In this document: piece by piece, positions 7,820 through 13,392 of the stretch
Layout: each line of letters starts with the position of its first letter
How positions within the stretch are numbered: position 1 is the stretch's first letter
DNA from: Candidatus Stercoripulliclostridium pullicola
GTDB taxonomy: Bacteria > Bacillota > Clostridia > Christensenellales > DTU072
DNA length: 15,941 nucleotides
Direction of reading: 5' to 3'
Assembly (NCBI GenBank): GCA_017694145.1
Contig: JADINF010000144.1
Coordinates: 1-15,941 of the forward strand
The notes under the pieces: generated by a model
The model's input: only the letters and a program-made list of their open reading frames with translations
Told to the model about the DNA's origin: nothing
Database searches by the model: none
Position numbers and translations under genes: made by a program

Positions 7820-8856
7820 GAAAGATATTCCTCCAATTCGGTCATAGGTATTTTTTCGGTGCGACAACCGCCTATTTTTCCTATTACCACGAGATTGATA
7901 TAGCCTCCGGCGGTCTTTTTGTCCACAGCCGCCGCGGCACAAAGTTCCTTAACGCCGTAAGCGGAGTATTCCTCGACGGAATACTTCTTCAATAATGCCG
8001 CGACCGCCTCGTAATCCCGAGAAGAAAGCCCGAAACGCTTCCTGCTCGCGCGCGCTATATAAGCTATTCCCGTGGCTACCGCGGCGCCGTGTCCCACGGT
8101 ATAATCCGACAATTTCTCGATGGCGTGCGCCACCGTGTGACCGAGATTCAGAAGTCTTCTCACGCCTCCCTCTTTCTCGTCGGCTTCCACTATGCGCCGC
8201 TTGCTGTCCACGGCAAGGGTCACCACTCTTTCCTCGCGCCCCGTAAAGCCTTCCGACATCAGCGAATACATTTCTCCGCCGTCGAGCACGGCGTATTTGA
8301 TAAGTTCGCCTATACCGTTGAAAAGTTCGTTCTCCGGCAACGTGGCGAGAGTGTCGGTGTCCGCTATGACTACCCGCGGTTGCCAGAAAGTGCCGGCGAG
8401 ATTTTTACCCGCTCCGAGGTCTATTCCCGTCTTGCCGCCGACACTACTGTCCACCTGCGCGAGAAGAGTGGTCGGTATCTGCGCGTAAGCTATCCCGCGC
8501 AGATAGGTGCTCGCCACGAATCCCGCGAGATCGCCCGTAACGCCGCCGCCGAGTGCCGCAACCGCGTCCGTTCTGTCGAAACCGCGTTCCGCCAGGAAGT
8601 CAAGTCCTTTGAGATAATATTCCGCGCGCTTACTGCTCTCGCCGTGCGGAAACACGAAAGGATACACCTTTTTACCCGCGCCGCGAAGAGAAGCGGCGAC
8701 TCGTTCGCCGTACAGTCCGTAAACGGTATCGTCGCCGAAAAGCGCAATCTTTTCGGAAGAAATCGCGTCCGCTATTATTTCGCCCGAGCGCGCGAGCAGT
8801 CCCGCGCCTATAAGGACTTCGTATGGAGTTTCGGTATTGACGACAACTTTCTGCAT
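7816..8856 (-). CDS. aroB: 3-dehydroquinate synthase
   Basis: Second step of the shikimate pathway: NAD- and metal-dependent conversion of DAHP to 3-dehydroquinate. The protein has 346 residues, close to the bacterial norm. Visible motifs are the NAD loop GGGVTGDLAGF (103-113), STYLRGI (116-122), TTLLAQVDSSVGGKTGID (129-146) and metal ligands matching the family at E184 (GIGELIKYA), H240 (NLGHTVAHAIE) and H256 (VGHGAAVATG). The ATG at 8856 is preceded by GAGGA at a short spacing. It is the first gene of a five-gene unit and ends in the GTGA overlap with aroQ. No other shikimate genes are visible here, so the pathway genes are scattered in this genome or lie outside the window. Confidence 0.97.
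   Translation of the reverse strand: MQKVVVNTETPYEVLIGAGLLARSGEIIADAISSEKIALFGDDTVYGLYGERVAASLRGAGKKVYPFVFPHGESSKRAEYYLKGLDFLAERGFDRTDAVAALGGGVTGDLAGFVASTYLRGIAYAQIPTTLLAQVDSSVGGKTGIDLGAGKNLAGTFWQPRVVIADTDTLATLPENELFNGIGELIKYAVLDGGEMYSLMSEGFTGREERVVTLAVDSKRRIVEADEKEGGVRRLLNLGHTVAHAIEKLSDYTVGHGAAVATGIAYIARASRKRFGLSSRDYEAVAALLKKYSVEEYSAYGVKELCAAAAVDKKTAGGYINLVVIGKIGGCRTEKIPMTELEEYLS
7830..7834 (-). promoter_or_regulatory. Ribosome binding site deciding the aroQ GTG start
   Basis: GGAGG inside the last codons of aroB, ten bases before the GTG at 7819 and sixteen before a second in-frame GTG at 7813. It selects 7819 as the start. Confidence 0.75.
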
Positions 8857-8873
8857 AATTCCTCGTTTGATTT

Positions 8874-8902
8874 ATTATCCACTTTTACGCGCGCGTTGTC
8901 AA
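8874..8902 (-). promoter_or_regulatory. Promoter of the aroB operon
   Basis: Minus strand TTGACA (8902-8897), 17-base spacer, GATAAT (8879-8874). Transcription would start near 8867, leaving a leader of only about 11 bases that just contains the GAGGA ribosome site. Confidence 0.8.
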
Positions 8903-8945
8903 GAATTACGGCGTGCGAATTTGCGCGGGCACGCGACGTCAAACT

Positions 8946-8976
8946 CAAAAAAGGAGCCGCGCTCAAGCGCGGCTCC
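8946..8976 (-). terminator. Intrinsic terminator after the rubrerythrin fusion gene
   Basis: Perfect 10-bp stem GGAGCCGCGC / GCGCGGCTCC with a TTGA loop (8976-8953), followed by TTTTTT on the minus strand. It ends the PerR operon 27 bases past the stop codon and insulates the aroB promoter. Read on the plus strand it is also followed by a shorter T-run. Confidence 0.92.
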
Positions 8977-9003
8977 CCTTTTGTCGGTCGTACGGCTACC
9001 GAC

Positions 9004-9549
9004 TTACTTTTTGAAATATCTGTTGTACAGACCGAGGAAAGCTTTGCCGTGACGGGCTTCGTCGCGAGCCATCTCGTGTACGGTGTCGTGAATTGCGTCG
9101 AGGTTCTGAGCCTTCGCGCGTTTGGCAAGGTCGGTCTTACCCGCGGTCGCGCCGTTCTCGGCTTCGATACGCATCTCGAGATTTTTCTTGGTGCTGTCGG
9201 TCACGACTTCGCCGAGAAGCTCCGCGAATTTAGCGGCATGCTCCGCTTCTTCCCAAGCCGCCTTCTCGTAATAAAGACCTACTTCGGGATAGCCTTCGCG
9301 ATGAGCCACTCTCGCCATAGCGAGGTACATACCCACTTCGCTGCACTCGCCTTCGAAATTGGCTCTGAGATCCATGATGATGTCTTCGCTTACGCCTTTG
9401 GCGACGCCGACCACGTGCTCGGAAGCCCAGGTCATTTCGCCTTCCTGCTTAACGAATTTCTCTGCCGGAGCTTTGCAGATCGGGCAGAACTCGGGCGCGC
9501 TGTCGCCCTCGTGAACGTAACCGCATACTGTACATACGAATTTTGCCAT
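9004..9549 (-). CDS. Reverse rubrerythrin from internal in-frame start (alternative product)
   Basis: An ATG at 9549, codon 227 of the longer frame, begins MAKFVCTVCGYVHEGD, which is how free-standing reverse rubrerythrins begin. AAAGGAG lies at 9567-9561, eleven bases upstream, the same spacing as seen at the start of the longer frame. This would give a 181-residue protein, full length for the family, with an N-terminal rubredoxin and a C-terminal di-iron domain. I list it separately because the sequence supports independent initiation; whether it is used cannot be seen. Confidence 0.6.
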   Translation of the reverse strand: MAKFVCTVCGYVHEGDSAPEFCPICKAPAEKFVKQEGEMTWASEHVVGVAKGVSEDIIMDLRANFEGECSEVGMYLAMARVAHREGYPEVGLYYEKAAWEEAEHAAKFAELLGEVVTDSTKKNLEMRIEAENGATAGKTDLAKRAKAQNLDAIHDTVHEMARDEARHGKAFLGLYNRYFKK

Positions 9550-10227
9550 ATTTTTTGTTTCTCCTTTAAGAGGTTTTATTTCGATTGTTTTGCCGTTGCC
9601 AGCGGTCTCCGCCGTAGGAGCGGCTTCGGCTTCTTTAGCCGCTTTCACGAAAACTTCCGCGCCGTGCTTGCATATCGGGCAGACGTAATCGGCTTCGGGC
9701 TTACCCTTACGGACATACCCGCATATGGTGCAAACGTAATCGTCCGAACCCGCTTGCGCCGCGGGACGAGGTTTTACGTTGGCGTGGTAATAAGCATAGG
9801 TGAGCGGCTCTCCGCCGAATACTTCCGAACCCGTCACGTAACACAGAAACTGTATGTGCGTGCCGAGATCGAGCGTTTCCTTAACTTCGATATTCAGGTA
9901 TCCGACTATGCTTGCGGTGGGTACCAAAATGTCGTTTTCGGCACGTTTGGCTTCCACTCCGTCGAACTTGTCCGAGTCCCTTCCGGAGCGCATTCCGAAG
10001 CCTTTGATGAAGTCGAAAGTCGTTGCGGTCGACAACATGGCTACGCTTGCCTTGCGGGTGCGCATAAGTATCTCCGCGGTATAGTTTGCCTTGTTGACGG
10101 TCACGCTCACCTGCTCCGGCTGCGACGTCTGTTGCAACAAAGTGTTGATCATGCAACCGCTGTCTTTGTCGCCTTCTCTGACCGACAGAACGTATAGTCC
10201 GTAAGTGATGTAATTCATGATATTCAT
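9004..10227 (-). CDS. Flavin reductase-like / rubredoxin / reverse rubrerythrin fusion protein
   Basis: A single 407-residue frame joins parts that are usually separate. Residues 1-150 form a flavin reductase-like (flavoredoxin) FMN domain. Residues 160-195 form a rubredoxin with C166, C169, C183 and C186; together these two make a high-molecular-weight rubredoxin. An Ala/Glu/Pro/Thr-rich linker spans 196-226. Residues 227-407 form a whole reverse rubrerythrin: a second rubredoxin (C232, C235, C248, C251) and then a ferritin-like di-iron domain with E327-x-x-H330 and E390-x-x-H393. The expected role is to pass electrons from NAD(P)H via FMN and rubredoxin to reduce H2O2 or O2 to water in the cytoplasm. 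The start at 10227 overlaps the perR-like stop as ATGA and has AAAGGAG upstream. The protein could be made as a fusion, as two products through the internal start at 9549, or both. Confidence 0.88.
   Translation of the reverse strand: MNIMNYITYGLYVLSVREGDKDSGCMINTLLQQTSQPEQVSVTVNKANYTAEILMRTRKASVAMLSTATTFDFIKGFGMRSGRDSDKFDGVEAKRAENDILVPTASIVGYLNIEVKETLDLGTHIQFLCYVTGSEVFGGEPLTYAYYHANVKPRPAAQAGSDDYVCTICGYVRKGKPEADYVCPICKHGAEVFVKAAKEAEAAPTAETAGNGKTIEIKPLKGETKNMAKFVCTVCGYVHEGDSAPEFCPICKAPAEKFVKQEGEMTWASEHVVGVAKGVSEDIIMDLRANFEGECSEVGMYLAMARVAHREGYPEVGLYYEKAAWEEAEHAAKFAELLGEVVTDSTKKNLEMRIEAENGATAGKTDLAKRAKAQNLDAIHDTVHEMARDEARHGKAFLGLYNRYFKK
9561..9567 (-). promoter_or_regulatory. Internal ribosome binding site AAAGGAG
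   Basis: Strong Shine-Dalgarno inside the coding frame (encoding part of the linker LKGE), eleven bases before the internal ATG at 9549. It decides whether a free rubrerythrin is also produced. Confidence 0.65.
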
Positions 10228-10616
10228 ACGGCTTTCTTCTCCTTTGCCCTACACTTCAGGCATATTCCCGTAAACATTACTTCGGTACTCTCCGCTTCGA
10301 ATCCGGAGCCCGACCTCAATTCCTCGGCGAGCGCGTCTATCGAGTTCACTTCCGCGTCGGTCACCTCGCCGCACACCCTGCAACGGAAATGCGCGTGAGC
10401 CATTACGGTCTTATCGAATCTGCTGCCTCCCGAAGCAAGCGGTATCTCGCGGACTTTGCCGAGAGAAACGAGCAATTTGAGGTTGCGGTAAACGGTGCCG
10501 AGAGAGATATTGGGCATAACGGCGCGCGCCCTTGCGTAGACGGTTTCCGCGGCGGGATGATCCGACGAGTCGCACACCACTTTATATATCAAATCTCTCT
10601 GAACGGTATTACGCAT
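10224..10616 (-). CDS. perR: PerR-type peroxide-sensing Fur-family repressor
   Basis: Metal-dependent repressor of 130 residues. The N-terminal winged helix includes HPAAETVYARAR and ISLGTVYRNL. The C-terminal dimer domain holds the structural zinc cysteines C79, C82, C119 and C122. Ligands matching the PerR iron site are all present: H20, D68 (in SRFD), H74 and H76 (in HAHF) and D87 (in EVTD). This set, with an aspartate at 87, fits PerR rather than Fur or Zur. I chose the ATG at 10616, with AAGGA a few bases upstream; the frame stays open to 10814 but that extension runs through the promoter and has no family resemblance. The gene is cotranscribed with the peroxide-reducing rubrerythrin fusion through an ATGA overlap, the kind of target PerR normally controls, and a palindrome at the transcription start suggests autoregulation. 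Confidence 0.9.
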   Translation of the reverse strand: MRNTVQRDLIYKVVCDSSDHPAAETVYARARAVMPNISLGTVYRNLKLLVSLGKVREIPLASGGSRFDKTVMAHAHFRCRVCGEVTDAEVNSIDALAEELRSGSGFEAESTEVMFTGICLKCRAKEKKAV

Positions 10617-10634
10617 GTATTCCTTATCGCTATC

Positions 10635-10676
10635 AGTAACTATTACTATTAAATCACTTTCCTTTACTTTTGTCAA
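10635..10676 (-). promoter_or_regulatory. perR-rubrerythrin promoter with operator-like palindrome
   Basis: Minus strand TTGACA (10676-10671), 17-base spacer, TTTAAT (10653-10648). Immediately after the -10 is the palindrome AGTAA-TAG-TTACT (10647-10635), covering the expected start of transcription near 10641. It is AT-rich and symmetric like a Fur-family box but not a clean match to the known TTATAATNATTATAA PerR box, so the binder is inferred. Confidence 0.65.
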
Positions 10677-10682
10677 TCGTTT

Positions 10683-10711
10683 TTGACAAAAAAATTCGAT
10701 CTCGTTAAAAT
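10683..10711 (+). promoter_or_regulatory. Distal promoter of the hemolysin III-like gene
   Basis: TTGACA (10683-10688), 17-base spacer, TAAAAT (10706-10711). Its -35 lies back to back with the perR -35, six bases apart. It would leave a 5' leader of roughly 150 bases. Confidence 0.6.
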
Positions 10712-10806
10712 TTACGTCCGTCTGACGACCTGCGGCGCAGCCTTGAGAGATTAAATGCGCAAGCTTAAAAATTTTTTCGACAAAATCATATTTATATGCG
10801 CCTAGA

Positions 10807-10837
10807 AGTGGCATTTGAATTGTCGTTGTTATATAAT
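10807..10837 (+). promoter_or_regulatory. Possible proximal promoter of the hemolysin III-like gene
   Basis: A near-consensus TATATAATCT -10 region lies about 30-35 bases before the ATG at 10867, but the expected -35 position holds only TGGCAT. This would give a short leader carrying the AAGGAGG ribosome site. Confidence 0.35.
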
Positions 10838-10866
10838 CTAATCAAACGTCGTAAGGAGGAGCGGAT

Positions 10867-11526
10867 ATGAATAACGCCGAAGTGCGCGCCGAATACGAAG
10901 CAATGCAACTTCAGTATTATACCCGACGCGAAGAAGTCGCCAACGCGATCACTCACGGTATCGGCGTTCCCGTAGCGTTTGCTTTCATGATATATTTTCT
11001 TATTGTCGCCACTACTTTTGCACAGGTAGTGACGGCGCTGTTCATGTGTCTTGCGGCGATACTCGTATATACCACTTCCTGCGTTTACCACGCGCTGACG
11101 GTAAAGTCGTATAAACGCATAGCGCGCAAATTCGATCACGCCAATATCGGTTTGCTCGTGACCGCGTGCAGCGTGCCGTACATGCTGATGCTGAGCACGC
11201 ATTACTGGAATTACGTAAGCCTCGCGCTTTGTCTTGCGATATGCGCCCTCGACGCCGCGCTTTGCTTCATCGATCTTATGAAATTCAAAAAGCTCGGCGT
11301 TATATTCAACGTCGTCATCGGCGCGCTCGGACTGTCCGCGTTCTGCGTGAACGCAGATCTTATCCCCGCCGAAACCACTTGGATATACGCCGCGGCGCTC
11401 GCTTCCTGCGTGCTCGGTCTTCTCCCCTATTGTCTGAAGAACTTACGCTACGCGCACACGCTGTTCCATATATTTACGCTCGTCGGTCCCGTACTTTTCA
11501 TGACGGGAACGGTATTTCTTTTCTGA
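10867..11526 (+). CDS. Hemolysin III / PAQR-family integral membrane protein
   Basis: The only plus-strand gene, 219 residues, typical family length, with about seven membrane helices. Family marks are EEVANAITHGIG (22-33), SCVYHAL (71-77), the FDHANIG segment (89-95) and HTLFHIF (197-203). S71, H75, H197 and H201 correspond to the buried zinc-site residues of the PAQR/CREST superfamily, so a hydrolase-like membrane enzyme or lipid-related role is possible. Despite the family name, haemolytic activity is established for very few members and should not be assumed. The ATG at 10867 follows AAGGAGG closely. It is divergent from the perR operon, sharing its regulatory region, and ends at the bidirectional terminator before the lyase gene. 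Confidence 0.92.
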   Translation: MNNAEVRAEYEAMQLQYYTRREEVANAITHGIGVPVAFAFMIYFLIVATTFAQVVTALFMCLAAILVYTTSCVYHALTVKSYKRIARKFDHANIGLLVTACSVPYMLMLSTHYWNYVSLALCLAICALDAALCFIDLMKFKKLGVIFNVVIGALGLSAFCVNADLIPAETTWIYAAALASCVLGLLPYCLKNLRYAHTLFHIFTLVGPVLFMTGTVFLF

Positions 11527-11572
11527 ATCCGTATCTTGCGCGCACAAGCGCGTAAGAGGTTTGCCCCGACAA

Positions 11573-11610
11573 AAGAAACGACGTCCTCGCGGACGCCGTT
11601 TCTTGTTTTT
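11573..11610. terminator. Bidirectional terminator between convergent genes
   Basis: AAGAAACG-A-CGTCC pairs with GGACG-C-CGTTTCTT across a TCGC loop (11573-11604), a 13-bp stem with one A-C mismatch. It is followed by GTTTTT on the plus strand and by TTTG on the minus strand after its own TTTC, so it can end both the hemolysin III-like gene and the lyase operon. Confidence 0.88.
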
Positions 11611-11622
11611 AAGATATAAAAG

Positions 11623-12495
11623 TTATTTGAGATCCGCGGCGATCTTCTTCGCGGCGGCTTTGCCTTCCTCGCTGAGCGGGAGGAAAGGCTTGCGGCAATC
11701 TCCCATAGGTATGCCGAGCTCGGTAAGTACGGCTTTCTCCATAGCGAATACGCCGTAAGGTATCATGGTTTCGATGATACGGTTGACTTTGGTCTGTATC
11801 TCCTGCGCGGTCTTAAGATCGCCCGCTTTGAAAGCTTTGTAGATGGCGACTATCTCTTTGCCGAGGAAATTGTAGGTACTGCCTATGCCGCCGTCGGCGC
11901 CCATCGAAAGTCCCGCGATAAGCATTTCGTCGTAACCGTTGAATACCACGAGAGGCTTCTTGAGATGTTTGAAGCGCTCGAGGTCGAAGAGGTTGACGGA
12001 AGTATGCTTGACGCCCATAAGCTTGGGATTGTCGATAAGCTCGTCGACGAGTTCGAGCATTCCGCCGAAGCCGTTGGCGCCGGGGAAATTGTAAATTATC
12101 ATCGGAAGGCTCGTGCTGTTGATGATGTCGGAATAATATCCTTTGACGGCTTCCTTGGAGAAAGCGTAATAATAAGGCGCGACCGCACTTATAGCGTCGT
12201 AGCCGAATTTCTCGGCGCATTTTGCCATTCTCACGGCGCTGTCGGTGGAAGCGGAACCGATATGCGCTATGAGTTTAACTCTGCCCGCGGTCTTTTTCGC
12301 CACGAATTCGAGTATCGCTATACGCTCTTCTTCGCTCATGAGGATCGCCTCGCCCGAACTGCCCGCGACGTACATTCCGTCCAGTCCGGATGCGATATTG
12401 CGCTCTACGAGCTTGCCGACAGCGTCGAAATTGACGGCGCCTTTTTCATCGAACGCGGTCAACAGTGCCGCGTACACACCGCTAAAATCTTTCAT
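11623..12495 (-). CDS. nanA: N-acetylneuraminate lyase-like class I aldolase (DHDPS/NAL family)
   Basis: Class I Schiff-base aldolase, 290 residues, normal length. Expected reaction: N-acetylneuraminate to N-acetylmannosamine plus pyruvate. Visible residues are GSSGE (45-49) for carboxylate binding, Y135 in MIIYNFPG, and the Schiff-base lysine K163 in GVKHTS. NAL-like rather than DapA-like features are KLIAHIG near 74-80, PYYYAFSKE (107-115), the segment FNGYDEM with MGADGGIGSTYN, and the C-terminal CRKPFLPL. The substrate could be a related 2-keto-3-deoxy sugar acid. The start at 12495 has AAAGGAG upstream, overlapping the end of the lipoprotein gene 12 bases away. It is the last gene of an operon with a sugar symporter; no nanE, nanK or sialidase is present in the window. 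Confidence 0.87.
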   Translation of the reverse strand: MKDFSGVYAALLTAFDEKGAVNFDAVGKLVERNIASGLDGMYVAGSSGEAILMSEEERIAILEFVAKKTAGRVKLIAHIGSASTDSAVRMAKCAEKFGYDAISAVAPYYYAFSKEAVKGYYSDIINSTSLPMIIYNFPGANGFGGMLELVDELIDNPKLMGVKHTSVNLFDLERFKHLKKPLVVFNGYDEMLIAGLSMGADGGIGSTYNFLGKEIVAIYKAFKAGDLKTAQEIQTKVNRIIETMIPYGVFAMEKAVLTELGIPMGDCRKPFLPLSEEGKAAAKKIAADLK

Positions 12496-12507
12496 AGTAA
12501 CTCCTTT

Positions 12508-13392
12508 TTAGAAATTTATTATTGCGTGAGTGCGCCCGACGATCATTGCCTTATAAGCGGTATATATCCTGCCGGATTTCAGGTAGTTGCGCTGGTCGCA
12601 TTCTTTGTAACCTATAGTTTCGCTGTAGAACTCTATCGACTCGATCTTGCCGTCGCTTATAGTATAATCCACCCTGTCGACAAAGAGCGATTCTATACCT
12701 TCCTCGAAGGCGTATTCTTCGGAACCGGATTTTTTGAGTACCGTCCCGTCCGCCTTCACGAAAGTTCCGTCTTGTTGTACCACGGCGTAGCTGCCGTCGT
12801 CAAGCAAAATTCGGGTTATTTCGGCACGAATTATGCTTTTGCCTATACGTTTAACGCCGGTGTATTCGACGTAAGAAGTATCGGTGGGCGCTACCGAAAG
12901 CACAAACACGTCCTCAAGCCAATTCAGATATCCGTAAGGCTCGGTGGTTTCGGTACTGCCCTCGACGACTTCTCCGCTCGAAGGATCTTTTTCGGCGGGT
13001 TTTTTGAGGGTCGCGCTACCGGTATAATCTCCCGAATACCCGAGATCGTATCCGTAAACGTAAGTCACCCATTCGGTGCTGTCCTCGTCCTCCCAGTTAG
13101 TGCGGTTTATGCCCATCTCGCGGTTGACGACGGGATCGTCGCTGAAGCAATACGGGGTCTTTTTCGCTTCGTCCGCTTCCTTGGTGTATTTAGCGAGTTG
13201 CTTACCGGGATAAAGCACGAGCGTGCTGCTCTCCACTTCGAATTTGGCGGTGAAGCCTGCGGCTTTGGTAGCCGCTATGGCGTCCGATATGATACCCGCT
13301 TCCTGCCCCGCTTTCACGTTACAGCCCGCGAGCACGCCAGCCGCCGTTAACGCCACCAGAACTATCGCAACGAATTTAGTATATTTATTCAT
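12508..13392 (-). CDS. Lipoprotein of unknown function
   Basis: I do not recognise the family. The 294-residue product begins with a lipoprotein signal: a basic start, a hydrophobic core and the lipobox LAGC with C24 as the lipidated residue, so it should be anchored on the outer face of the membrane. The rest (about 270 residues) is mixed and rich in Asp, Glu, Ser, Thr and Tyr, with a Pro/Ser/Glu/Thr-rich stretch mid-protein, and no solute-binding-protein signature that I can name. I chose the ATG at 13392, which has GGAGGT seven bases upstream and overlaps the symporter stop by 8 bases; a TTG six codons earlier is possible but badly placed. Its position between symporter and lyase suggests a role in capture or processing of the same sugar, which is inference. 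Confidence 0.85.
   Translation of the reverse strand: MNKYTKFVAIVLVALTAAGVLAGCNVKAGQEAGIISDAIAATKAAGFTAKFEVESSTLVLYPGKQLAKYTKEADEAKKTPYCFSDDPVVNREMGINRTNWEDEDSTEWVTYVYGYDLGYSGDYTGSATLKKPAEKDPSSGEVVEGSTETTEPYGYLNWLEDVFVLSVAPTDTSYVEYTGVKRIGKSIIRAEITRILLDDGSYAVVQQDGTFVKADGTVLKKSGSEEYAFEEGIESLFVDRVDYTISDGKIESIEFYSETIGYKECDQRNYLKSGRIYTAYKAMIVGRTHAIINF

Noticed and set aside
8089..10197. A 702-codon plus-strand open frame across aroB and the rubrerythrin fusion
   Set aside because: It is antisense to two genes with clear catalytic motifs, crosses a strong terminator and promoter, and its translation resembles no protein family. It arises from codon bias on the opposite strand.
10617..10814. N-terminal extension of the PerR frame
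   Set aside because: It would run through the -35, -10 and palindrome of its own promoter and match nothing in the Fur family; the ATG at 10616 has a ribosome site.
11965..13350. A 461-codon plus-strand open frame opposite the lyase and lipoprotein genes
   Set aside because: It is antisense to a NAL-family gene and a gene with a proper lipoprotein signal and ribosome site; it has no such signals itself.
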